A DNA stretch of 32,526 nucleotides from Dethiobacter sp. Lineage in GTDB: Bacteria > Bacillota > Dethiobacteria > DTU022 > UBA8154. Positions 8,539 through 14,928 of the stretch are shown piece by piece (positions within the stretch are counted from its first letter, which is position 1; every line of letters starts with the position of its first letter). The stretch is taken from contig QZJM01000010.1 of assembly GCA_003605065.1 (NCBI GenBank), positions 1 through 32,526 on the forward strand, in the 5' to 3' direction. Both the position numbers and the translations under genes were made by a program. Under the pieces are notes generated by a model. That model was not told the origin of the DNA, did not search any database, and saw only the letters and a program-made list of their open reading frames with translations.

Positions 8539-8567
8539 AATCCGGAGTTAAAAAGGAAGAGTAAGGG

Positions 8568-9209
8568 ATGAGTCTTTTATTGCCTAAAGCCAGCGGTGAA
8601 TCTTTAACCCTGGGAATCATGGGAGGCACCTTTGATCCCATTCATATCGGGCATTTGGTTACGGCAGAGGAGGCCCGCCAGCAGTTTAAGCTCGATCACG
8701 TCATTTTCATTCCTGCAGGGACTCCTCCGCATAAAGATGAAAAGACTATAAGTTCGGCGGAACACCGTTATTTAATGTCTATGCTGGCCGTAGTTGATAA
8801 CCCTTATTTTACAGTGTCACGGTTGGAAATAGAGAGTAAACACCCCTCCTATACTGTCGATACGGTCCGGCGTTTTTTCGAAATTTATCAAGAGAAGTTA
8901 AATCTCTACTTTATTACCGGGGCAGATGCTATCCTTGATATAACAACATGGAAGGATTACAAGGAACTGCTGGAAGCCTGTTCTTTTATAGCTGCCTCCC
9001 GACCGGGATACTCTTTTAGTAAATTAAAAATTATCCTCGGGCCCGCTTTTCCTCACATTATAAAAAAAGTTCATTTGCTGGAAATACCGGCCATGGCAAT
9101 TTCTTCAACTTATATACGCCGTAGGATCGCAGAGGGGAAGACGATTAAATACTTAACCCCGGAACCTGTAGAGCAATATATTTATAAAAACAGGCTTTAC
9201 ATTCGATGA
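8568..9209 (+). CDS. nadD: Nicotinate-nucleotide adenylyltransferase
   Basis: 213 residues. Joins nicotinate mononucleotide and ATP to give nicotinate adenine dinucleotide in NAD synthesis. Motifs: the nucleotidyltransferase signature GGTFDPIHIGH (19-29), FIPAGTPPHK for substrate binding, FITGADAI, and the C-terminal ISSTYIRRR (ISSTxIR motif). ATG 8568 follows AAGGAAGAGTAAGGG. The product carries about 14 residues before the conserved core. It sits 29 bases after obgE, probably co-transcribed. Confidence 0.95.
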   Translation: MSLLLPKASGESLTLGIMGGTFDPIHIGHLVTAEEARQQFKLDHVIFIPAGTPPHKDEKTISSAEHRYLMSMLAVVDNPYFTVSRLEIESKHPSYTVDTVRRFFEIYQEKLNLYFITGADAILDITTWKDYKELLEACSFIAASRPGYSFSKLKIILGPAFPHIIKKVHLLEIPAMAISSTYIRRRIAEGKTIKYLTPEPVEQYIYKNRLYIR

Positions 9210-9213
9210 TTGC

Positions 9214-9242
9214 TTGACTTCTGTCTTTTTAAATGCTATGAT
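9214..9242 (+). promoter_or_regulatory. Sigma-A promoter upstream of the RRM gene (distal)
   Basis: TTGACT (9214-9219), 17-base spacer, TATGAT (9237-9242). It starts right after the nadD stop, so nadD has no visible terminator before it. Confidence 0.7.
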
Positions 9243-9283
9243 TTAAAAAATTATTAATATATGTATAATTATGTAAAATTTTG

Positions 9284-9312
9284 TTGACAAAAGAGGTTTT
9301 TCTTACTTAATA
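9284..9312 (+). promoter_or_regulatory. Second putative sigma-A promoter upstream of the RRM gene
   Basis: TTGACA (9284-9289), 17-base spacer, TTAATA (9307-9312), with an alternative TAATAC at 18 bases. Two promoters in tandem would give long 5' leaders of about 225 and 155 bases. Confidence 0.55.
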
Positions 9313-9391
9313 CCCGTAAAGAGCGGCACTAGTTTGGATTTGCTCAATATACGTTCCGGGTTTCTCCATGTTACCGTCGGAATATCTCCAG

Positions 9392-9473
9392 GAGGTGAAG
9401 AAGTAAGTATAATCTAGTTTTTACTACTGCATAATATAAAAGGAATCATAACGCCGGGAAGCGAGGTGAAGAA
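9392..9473 (+). repeat. Duplicated ribosome-binding-site segment in the RRM gene leader
   Basis: GAGGTGAAGAA occurs at 9392-9402 and again at 9463-9473 directly before the ATG. The first copy is followed by GTAAGTATAATCTAG, with no start codon. It looks like a decoy or duplicated translation start in a long leader. Confidence 0.5.
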
Positions 9474-9734
9474 ATGGTTAAAACCCTTTATGTAGGGAAT
9501 GTTTCCTGGGGGACTACGGAAGATGATCTCCAGAATGCTTTTGCAAAGTATGGAGAGGTTCTGGGCTGTCGTATTATTACGGAAAGAGCTACCGGTCGTT
9601 CCAGGGGGTATGGTTTTGTAGAGGTAAGTGATGAAGACGCCGAGAAAATAATGGAAAACATGAACGGCGCAGAAATCGATGGACGCCGTTTGGTTGTAAA
9701 TGAAGCTAAACCGAGAGAGAATAGGCAACTTTAA
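9474..9734 (+). CDS. RNA-binding protein with a single RRM domain
   Basis: 86 residues, almost entirely one RNA recognition motif: RNP2 LYVGNV at 5-10 and RNP1 RGYGFVEV at 44-51, with the aromatic residues (Y6, Y46, F48) that stack on RNA bases. The C-terminus RRLVVNEAKPRENRQL is basic. Such stand-alone RRM proteins occur in cyanobacteria and some Clostridia and are often cold-induced, though their targets are mostly unknown. It lies between nadD and yqeK, which are usually adjacent, and has its own promoters and terminator, so it is a self-contained insertion into the cluster. The stop codon lies inside the terminator stem. Confidence 0.92.
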   Translation: MVKTLYVGNVSWGTTEDDLQNAFAKYGEVLGCRIITERATGRSRGYGFVEVSDEDAEKIMENMNGAEIDGRRLVVNEAKPRENRQL

Positions 9735-9747
9735 AGTTGCCTTTTTT
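9724..9747 (+). terminator. Terminator of the RRM gene, overlapping its stop codon
   Basis: GGCAACTTT (9724-9732) is an exact inverted repeat of AAAGTTGCC (9733-9741), followed by TTTTTT. The RRM stop TAA is at 9732-9734, at the hairpin tip, so translating ribosomes would cover the 5' arm. Confidence 0.8.
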
Positions 9748-9817
9748 ATATTATTAAAACATTTAGAAGAAGGAATGTTTTTTTTTATGTCAAATTATAT
9801 AGTATGGTGTTACAGAG

Positions 9818-10417
9818 ATGAACATATCAAAAGCCCGGGAATTATTGAAGAATAACATCAGTCCCAATCTCTTTACCCATTCCATGGGTGTTGAGGAAAC
9901 GGCGCTTCGCCTTGCTGCGGCCTATGGAGTTGATGGGGAAAAAGTGTCCTTTTCCGGGTTAATGCATGACTACGGCAAGATATTTTCCAACGATATCTTA
10001 CACCGCATTGCCATGGAAAACGCCCTGGTAGATGACTTAACCCTGCAGGAGCCTGCTTTGCTTCATGCACCTGTTGGGGCCTGGCTGCTGAAACGGGATC
10101 TGGGGATAGATGACGGAGAAATACTAGAGGCTGTAAGAATGCATACTACCGGTGTGGCGGGGATGTCTCTCCTTGCCAGGATAGTTTACCTGGCAGATTA
10201 CATTGAACCGGGCCGAACCTGTCCAGGTGTTAAAGATATTCGGGAGATTGCTTTTTCCGATCTGGACAGGGCCCTCCTTGGTGCTGTGAATTTGACTATA
10301 AAGTACGTTCTGGAGAGAGAAAAAATCGTCCATCCGAACTCTATTTCTTTTCGCAATTCACTGATTTTATCGTTAAGGAAAAATAATCAGGAGTTACAGG
10401 GTTATGAGGCTTACTAG
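9818..10417 (+). CDS. yqeK: YqeK-type HD-domain hydrolase (diadenosine tetraphosphatase)
   Basis: 199 residues. HD-superfamily metal ligands are visible: H21 (FTHSMGVEETA), H50-D51 (GLMHDYGK) and H83 (LLHAPVGA), with further conserved MHTTG and YLADYIEPGR. YqeK homologues hydrolyse symmetrical Ap4A to two ADP. It sits directly before the LCP gene and rsfS as in many Bacillota. Its last 14 bases overlap the next coding region. ATG 9818 has only a weak upstream ribosome-binding site (ACAGAG). Confidence 0.92.
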   Translation: MNISKARELLKNNISPNLFTHSMGVEETALRLAAAYGVDGEKVSFSGLMHDYGKIFSNDILHRIAMENALVDDLTLQEPALLHAPVGAWLLKRDLGIDDGEILEAVRMHTTGVAGMSLLARIVYLADYIEPGRTCPGVKDIREIAFSDLDRALLGAVNLTIKYVLEREKIVHPNSISFRNSLILSLRKNNQELQGYEAY

Positions 10418-11609
10418 TTCCACAAGGGAAAAAACAACGGGGAGGCCGCGCCTTCGTAAGAAACGGCTTTTTTTTCTACTGGCTCTGATTCTTTTAATCG
10501 CCGTTTTACTTTCAGGGATACATTTTTTAAGTTCCTTTCAAGCCTTGCAGAACAGGACGGACTGGGCCAAAAGTTTGCGCACTGCACCGCAAACAGATAG
10601 TATAAACTACCTGCTTTATGGTCTGGTTGATAATAATGAAGAAACTACTATTAAGGAAATGTTTTTTTTAAATTACCCGGCATCAGGCGGACCCTTTCAT
10701 ATTATATTTATTCCGGGAGAAATATTATTGCACCGCCTGGAAGAAAAAAATGGTACATTTGAATCTCTTTCCGGGGAGGAGAATGGAGAAAAGGGCCTTA
10801 AGCCTTTCTATACTCCCAGTCATTTTTATAATGAAGGGGGAGCGGAGTTATTAATAAAACAAATTTCTTTCTTCCTGGACGCACCTGTTCATCATTACCT
10901 GGAAGCCAATTACACAGGTATTCCCGGCTTGGTTGATCATCGGGGTGGTATACCATATAAGGGATATGTTTTAAAGGGCCAGGACTATTTTGATTATTTC
11001 TTAAAGGGAGAAAGTAAAGAGGAACCCCTGGAAAAAGCTTTACGTCGGGTAAGCTCTCTGGGAAACCTTGTTAAATTCCTGGGAGAAAAAAAGGGAATAA
11101 CCAGTATATCGCGCATAATCAGAGAAGCTTCTCCATATTTTAAAACTGACCTTTCCTGGAAAGAGTTAAAAGAGTTCCATGAGAACCTGGAGCCTCTTTT
11201 TAATCCGCAGGGTTTAATTATCCAGTTGCCTGGTTCGTGGCGTGACTTAAATGGCGAGTCTTTTTTTGAGCCCAATTATTCACAGCTTGCGATGATGATG
11301 GAGAACCTTGGAAAAGAATTCATTTTACCCCGGGAACTCATTACGGTACAAGTTTTAAATGGCAGCGGTGTTGCCGGTATTGCTTCTAAGGTAGGGGAAC
11401 TGCTCAGGGGAGAAGGGTTTCAGGTCATAAAAGTTGATAACGCGGACTCTTTTGAATACCAGTGCAGCCGGGTGATTTCACACTTCGAGCAGATTGAACC
11501 TGCCAAGGAAATAGCCATGCTTATCCCCGGAGCAGAGTTTTTTAAAGAGCCTTCACCGGATCATCCAGTTATGATTACGGTTATCATAGGAAAAAATTTT
11601 TCGTTATAA
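10404..11609 (+). CDS. LCP (LytR-CpsA-Psr)-like membrane protein with LytR_C domain
   Basis: 401 residues. A basic N-terminus (residues 1-20) is followed by one transmembrane helix (about 21-45), giving a type II topology with the body outside the membrane. Residues about 65-290 are a divergent LCP domain (NYLLYGLVDN, FIPGEILLHRL, YLEANYTGIPGLVDHRGGI). About 315-400 is a LytR C-terminal domain starting VQVLNGSGVAGIASKVGELL. LCP enzymes attach glycopolymers to peptidoglycan, but the canonical arginine-rich motifs are weak here, so the catalytic role is uncertain. It overlaps yqeK by 14 bases and is followed by rsfS after 18 bases, so the three genes form one operon. Confidence 0.8.
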   Translation: MRLTSSTREKTTGRPRLRKKRLFFLLALILLIAVLLSGIHFLSSFQALQNRTDWAKSLRTAPQTDSINYLLYGLVDNNEETTIKEMFFLNYPASGGPFHIIFIPGEILLHRLEEKNGTFESLSGEENGEKGLKPFYTPSHFYNEGGAELLIKQISFFLDAPVHHYLEANYTGIPGLVDHRGGIPYKGYVLKGQDYFDYFLKGESKEEPLEKALRRVSSLGNLVKFLGEKKGITSISRIIREASPYFKTDLSWKELKEFHENLEPLFNPQGLIIQLPGSWRDLNGESFFEPNYSQLAMMMENLGKEFILPRELITVQVLNGSGVAGIASKVGELLRGEGFQVIKVDNADSFEYQCSRVISHFEQIEPAKEIAMLIPGAEFFKEPSPDHPVMITVIIGKNFSL

Positions 11610-11627
11610 AGCAAGGAGGAGATATGT

Positions 11628-11993
11628 TTGTCTTTGGAAACAAAGGAATTTGCCCTCAAGGCGGTTCGTTTGTTAAACGAAAAAAAGGCCATGGAGATTA
11701 TTCTTTTAGAGATTGGCAAAGTTTCTCTTATTGCCGACTATTTCCTGATTTGCAGCGGATCCTCTAAAATACAGACTAAGGCGTTATGCGATCATTTGCT
11801 GGAAAACCTGCCCGGCGAAGGATATCGTTTGTTGCGTGTGGAGGGGTACCAGGAGGGACGCTGGATTTTACTTGATTTTGGTGCCCTGGTTATCCATATC
11901 TTTGTTCCGGAAGAACGTACATTTTATAATTTGGAACGCCTCTGGGGGAGTGCCAGGGTAATAGATGTGGAGTATTTATCTACTTCATCTTAA
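11628..11993 (+). CDS. rsfS: Ribosomal silencing factor RsfS
   Basis: 121 residues. RsfS binds L14 on the 50S subunit and blocks joining of subunits in starvation. Family features are ADYFLICSGSS (about 36-46), GYRLLRVEGYQEGRWILLDFG and VIHIF. TTG 11628 is the start: AAGGAGGAG (11613-11621) is 6 bases upstream. ATG 11624 is in another frame. Standard position after yqeK. Confidence 0.95.
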   Translation: MSLETKEFALKAVRLLNEKKAMEIILLEIGKVSLIADYFLICSGSSKIQTKALCDHLLENLPGEGYRLLRVEGYQEGRWILLDFGALVIHIFVPEERTFYNLERLWGSARVIDVEYLSTSS

Positions 11994-12027
11994 TGGGGAA
12001 AAAGGTTAAAGGGTAGATTGTATCAAG

Positions 12028-12074
12028 GCCGGGCCCGTGCTAAGATAACATTAGGAAATTTTTATGCGCCCGGC
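12028..12074 (+). other. Inverted repeat in the moaD-like leader
   Basis: GCCGGGC (12028-12034) and GCCCGGC (12068-12074) form a 7-bp stem around 33 A+T-rich bases. No U-run follows. It lies just upstream of the moaD-like ribosome-binding site. Function unknown; possibly a leader hairpin or RNA stabiliser. Confidence 0.4.
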
Positions 12075-12102
12075 ATTAATTTTTTAAAAGGAGTGAAGAC
12101 AG

Positions 12103-12345
12103 GTGATTTCCATAGAGTTAGCTCTTTTTGCCACCCTGCGTATTTATAACCCCAACGGGGAAAGCTCTGAACCTTTTAAGATGCAGGTACCGGAGGGAAG
12201 TACTGTTGCCTATCTTCTGGAAACACTTAAAATACCCCCGGGGGAAAGCAAGCAGGTTTTTATAAACAGCTGCCGCCAGGAACTGGACTATGTCTTACAA
12301 GAGGGAGAAAGGGTGGCAGTTTTCCCCCCCATTGCCGGGGGATAG
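12103..12345 (+). CDS. MoaD/ThiS-family sulfur-carrier protein
   Basis: 80 residues with a beta-grasp (ubiquitin-like) pattern and the essential C-terminal di-glycine (PPIAGG end). GTG 12103 follows AAAAGGAG by 8 bases. These proteins are adenylated and thiocarboxylated on the last glycine and donate sulfur, here most likely for molybdopterin or a tungsten/molybdenum cofactor. The probable activating partner is the ThiF-like protein downstream. MoaD-like plus HesA/ThiF-like pairs are often found with aldehyde:ferredoxin oxidoreductase genes in anaerobes, but none is in this window. The assignment to MoaD over ThiS is inference. Confidence 0.85.
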   Translation: MISIELALFATLRIYNPNGESSEPFKMQVPEGSTVAYLLETLKIPPGESKQVFINSCRQELDYVLQEGERVAVFPPIAGG

Positions 12346-12399
12346 CATGAGAATGGCCGGAAAGTTCAACTTACACTAAAGTAGCACTCGTCGCTCAGG

Positions 12400-12540
12400 A
12401 GGCGACCAACAACTCACTTCGCTCAGACAGTTGGCCGCCTTAACCTTCGCTCCTCGCGCTTTTATCACCGAACTTGCTGACTAAAGCAACGGTAACTTTC
12501 CCGCCCAAGGTGGGAAGAGGCGTACCAGTTTAAGTTCGGT
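12400..12540 (+). repeat. Intergenic palindromic elements between moaD-like and thiF-like genes
   Basis: The 271-base gap holds no convincing reading frame but several inverted repeats. AGGCGACCAAC (12400-12410) pairs with GTTGGCCGCCT (12430-12440) with one mismatch. ACCGAACTT (12467-12475) pairs exactly with AAGTTCGGT (12532-12540) and encloses TTCCC (12498-12502)/GGGAA (12512-12516). The first hairpin and its CTTCGCTC-type flanks resemble dispersed intergenic repeats of Clostridia. The second could be a folded leader for the thiF-like gene. Copy number in the genome would distinguish these. Confidence 0.5.
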
Positions 12541-12616
12541 CGTTTTCATATATTGTTGTGACCTGCAGGGTCGTGGCAATTAATACCAGCAAGTAAATAG
12601 GGGGTGTTTCAAGCCC

Positions 12617-13477
12617 GTGAAAGAACTGAGCGAAGCAGTTAAGGCCTTTTGTGAAGAAAGTTTATCTCCGGCGGGCAAAGTATATTTGAAGATTTCCCTT
12701 GCTGCAGTACGGCGCCTGGCCGGGCAATTGTCCTGCTCTGTTAAAGAAGTGGAAATCAGTGCTCTTTCCAACGGTATTGTCCCCGAACGTTATGAACGCA
12801 ACCTGGGTACCACGGGGGGATTGAAAGGCCAGATCCTTTTGTTAACTTCCCGGGTGGCGGTAATGGGACTGGGCGGATTGGGTGGACTTGCTGCCGAACT
12901 CCTGGCCAGGATGGGAGTGGGGGCAATCACCCTTATAGATGGGGATACCTTTTCCGAAAGCAACTTGAATCGCCAGGTTCTTTCCACGGAGGAAAACCTT
13001 CCGCAAAATAAAGCGGATGCTGCCAGGGAAAGAATAGCGAAAATAAATGCAGCCGTAGAAACAATTGTTTTTAAAGAAATGGCTGCCGGGCATAACATAG
13101 AAAAGATGCTGCAGGACTGCAATTTAGTCCTGGACTGCCTTGACAACCTGGAAACCCGTTTTTTGTTGCAGGAAGCCTGTCAAAAGCTGGGTATCCCCAT
13201 GGTCCATGGAGCCATAGCGCAGTTTTATGGCCAGGTTTGCACTATTTTCCCCGGAGACCCCGGGCTTAAAGCCATTTATAGCTCTTTTAACAAAGGGCAG
13301 AATAAAGGTATCGAAACAGAACTCGGCAACCCGGCCACGACTCCGGCCCTGGTAGCAGCCTGGCAGGTCCAGGAGGCGGTAAAACTGCTTTTGAAAAAAG
13401 AGGAACTCCTGAGGAATCGTATCTTGTTCATTGATACGCTGCAGGGAAGTTGTGAGACTATCTTACTGGAGAGGTGA
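12617..13477 (+). CDS. ThiF/MoeB/HesA-family activating enzyme lacking zinc cysteines
   Basis: 286 residues from GTG 12617 (AGGGGGTG upstream). About 70 N-terminal residues are an added helical segment. The E1-type adenylation domain follows, with the nucleotide-binding loop GLGGLGG (84-90), the acidic DGD (98-100), NLNRQVL and the DCLDNLETR motif. The usual CxxC zinc pairs and the catalytic cysteine region of MoeB/ThiF are absent: the region reads QVCTIFPGDPGLKAIYSS and later ETELGNPATTP. It should adenylate the C-terminus of the MoaD-like partner, but thioester transfer through the standard cysteine is not possible as seen. Spacing to selD is 5 bases, so they are co-transcribed. Confidence 0.85.
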   Translation: MKELSEAVKAFCEESLSPAGKVYLKISLAAVRRLAGQLSCSVKEVEISALSNGIVPERYERNLGTTGGLKGQILLLTSRVAVMGLGGLGGLAAELLARMGVGAITLIDGDTFSESNLNRQVLSTEENLPQNKADAARERIAKINAAVETIVFKEMAAGHNIEKMLQDCNLVLDCLDNLETRFLLQEACQKLGIPMVHGAIAQFYGQVCTIFPGDPGLKAIYSSFNKGQNKGIETELGNPATTPALVAAWQVQEAVKLLLKKEELLRNRILFIDTLQGSCETILLER

Positions 13478-13482
13478 TCATA

Positions 13483-14529
13483 GTGACTGTGGAAAAAATA
13501 AGGCTGACTACTTTATCTTCATCTGCCGGCTGAGCGGCCAAACTGGGGCCAGGGGACCTGGCCAGAGTTGTCCCGTTATTGCCGGTTATGAAAGATGAGA
13601 ATCTACTGGTAGGAACTGAATTTCCTGATGATGCAGCAGTTTATCGTCTTAACGAAAACCTGGCCCTTATACAGACGGTTGACTTTTTCCCGCCGGTAGT
13701 AGACGATCCCTATTATTACGGGCAGATTGCTGCTGTAAATGCTTTAAGCGACGTTTATGCCATGGGAGGCAGGCCTTTGACGGCCATGAATATTGTTTGT
13801 TTCCCCTGCCGTAAACTGGGGACCGAGATTCTGGTGGAAATTTTAAAGGGAGGGGCACGAAAAGTTATCGAGGCCGGCGCCCTTCTTGTGGGGGGGCATA
13901 CCATTAATGATGACGAGCCTAAATATGGTCTTGCCGTTACCGGTGTGGTCTCCCCTGATGAAATATTTACCAAAGGCGGTGCTGAGCCTGGAGATCAGCT
14001 TATTTTAACCAAACCACTGGGTTCCGGGATCATTACCACTGCTCTAAAAGGAGGCATTGCTCCGGAGCATCCTCTGGAGGAAATGATCCACTGGATGACA
14101 ACCCTCAATAAAGGTGCCGCTGAAGTGGCCCGTACAGTAGGAGTTAAAACCTGTACTGATATCACTGGTTTTGGGCTTTTGGGCCATATTGAGGAAATGA
14201 TCAGGGGTAGCGGTGTCGATGCCGTCATAAATGTCCATTCTGTACCGAAGGTAGAAGGGACCCTGGCGCTGGCGGAAGAAGGAGTTGTTCCCGGTGGTGC
14301 CAAAGCAAACAGGGATTTCCTGCGCGATAAACTGGTTTTTGCTGCCGAAATGGATGAAGTACTGATGGATGTCCTTTGCGACCCGCAGACATCAGGTGGA
14401 CTTTTAATGGCCGTTAAAAAAGAGAGGGCGCCAGAGGCCATTCGACTGTTAAAGATTAAAAGGCTTGCTCATGCTGCAGTCATCGGTGAAATTACTCCAG
14501 GAGGGAAAGGGCAGCTTGTTTTGAAGTAG
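13483..14529 (+). CDS. selD: Selenide, water dikinase SelD, itself a selenoprotein (UGA = Sec17)
   Basis: SelD makes selenophosphate from selenide and ATP for selenocysteine synthesis. The gene starts at GTG 13483 (GGAGAGGTGAT upstream), 5 bases after the thiF-like stop. The frame reads MTVEKIRLTTLSSSAG, then TGA at 13531-13533, then AAKLGPGDLARVV and on to the stop at 14527-14529 (348 residues counting Sec). The TGA falls on residue 17, with Lys three residues later, exactly the positions of the catalytic Cys17/Lys20 in E. coli SelD. Other motifs are DDAAVY, QTVDFFPP, NALSDVYAMGG and GGHTINDDEPKYG. A caller that stops at TGA would begin at ATG 13588 or TTG 13579 and lose the active site. A stem-loop follows the UGA. 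Confidence 0.93.
13531..13565 (+). promoter_or_regulatory. Bacterial SECIS-like element after the selD UGA
   Basis: GGCCAGG (13547-13553) pairs exactly with CCTGGCC (13557-13563), leaving a small G-rich tip (GGA). The tip is about 20 bases after the UGA, the distance seen for bacterial SelB-binding hairpins. This supports readthrough as selenocysteine rather than termination. Confidence 0.7.
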
Positions 14530-14536
14530 CTGCTTA

Positions 14537-14543
14537 CATAATA
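14537..14543 (+). promoter_or_regulatory. Possible sigma-G -10 element for the spore protein gene
   Basis: CATAATA matches the sigma-G -10 consensus and lies about 54 bases ahead of the spore protein start. No good sigma-G -35 is visible at 17-18 bases, so support is weak. Confidence 0.3.
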
Positions 14544-14596
14544 GACCTGGTTACAGGCTAAAATAAAAAAAATAGCCGGTAAGCGGGAGTTTAAAG

Positions 14597-14791
14597 ATGG
14601 TTAAAAAGAAACAAAAGAAAAGAAAAAATGAACGGCCTGTAACGAGGAAATTAAAAGAGGAAGTCGCCAGAGAGCTGGGACTTAACGATGATATCGCCGA
14701 AAGAGGATGGGCAAACCTTACTTCACGGGAAACGGGCAAAATTGGAGGTCATATGGCCAAAAAGCTGAGGGAAAAAAAGAAAACCCCCTGA
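14597..14791 (+). CDS. Alpha/beta-type small acid-soluble spore protein
   Basis: 64 residues. A very basic N-terminus (VKKKQKKRKNERPVTRK) precedes the conserved SASP core: LKEEVARELGLNDDIAERGW, then LTSRETGKIGGHMAKKL. The first helix with its ELG and the second with ETGKIGG are the DNA-binding SASP signatures. These proteins coat spore DNA in an A-like form and protect it from UV and heat. The germination protease site in alpha/beta SASPs lies in the E-G/A-rich first motif. It is of the short SspF-like or clostridial kind. It supports a spore-forming host. Expression in the forespore is expected. Confidence 0.82.
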   Translation: MVKKKQKKRKNERPVTRKLKEEVARELGLNDDIAERGWANLTSRETGKIGGHMAKKLREKKKTP

Positions 14792-14796
14792 GGCAT

Positions 14797-14904
14797 TTTT
14801 AAAGTCTTGCAAATAATTAAGGCGTCCCAGAAAGACAGCATGTTACGTTGTTGAATATCTATCGCTTCTAACACATCTTTTTGTACAATTTCTTCTAAGG
14901 TTTT
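14797..14904 (-). pseudogene. PIN-domain protein fragment
   Basis: On the minus strand from 14904, 36 codons read through KTLEEIVQKDVLEAIDIQQ and then NMLSFWDALIICKTLK. SFWDALI preceded by a short helix is the conserved C-terminal segment of PIN-domain toxins (VapC-like ribonucleases). No start codon, N-terminal acidic residues or C-terminal end are present. It runs to within 6 bases of the spore protein stop. It appears to be the relic of a toxin-antitoxin gene. The match rests on one short motif. Confidence 0.45.
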
Positions 14905-14928
14905 GGCCAGGAGTCCTGGCAGGAAAGC

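Noticed and set aside
13579-13590. selD start after the UGA (TTG 13579 or ATG 13588)
   Set aside because: It would remove the conserved active-site segment; the upstream frame through UGA matches SelD.
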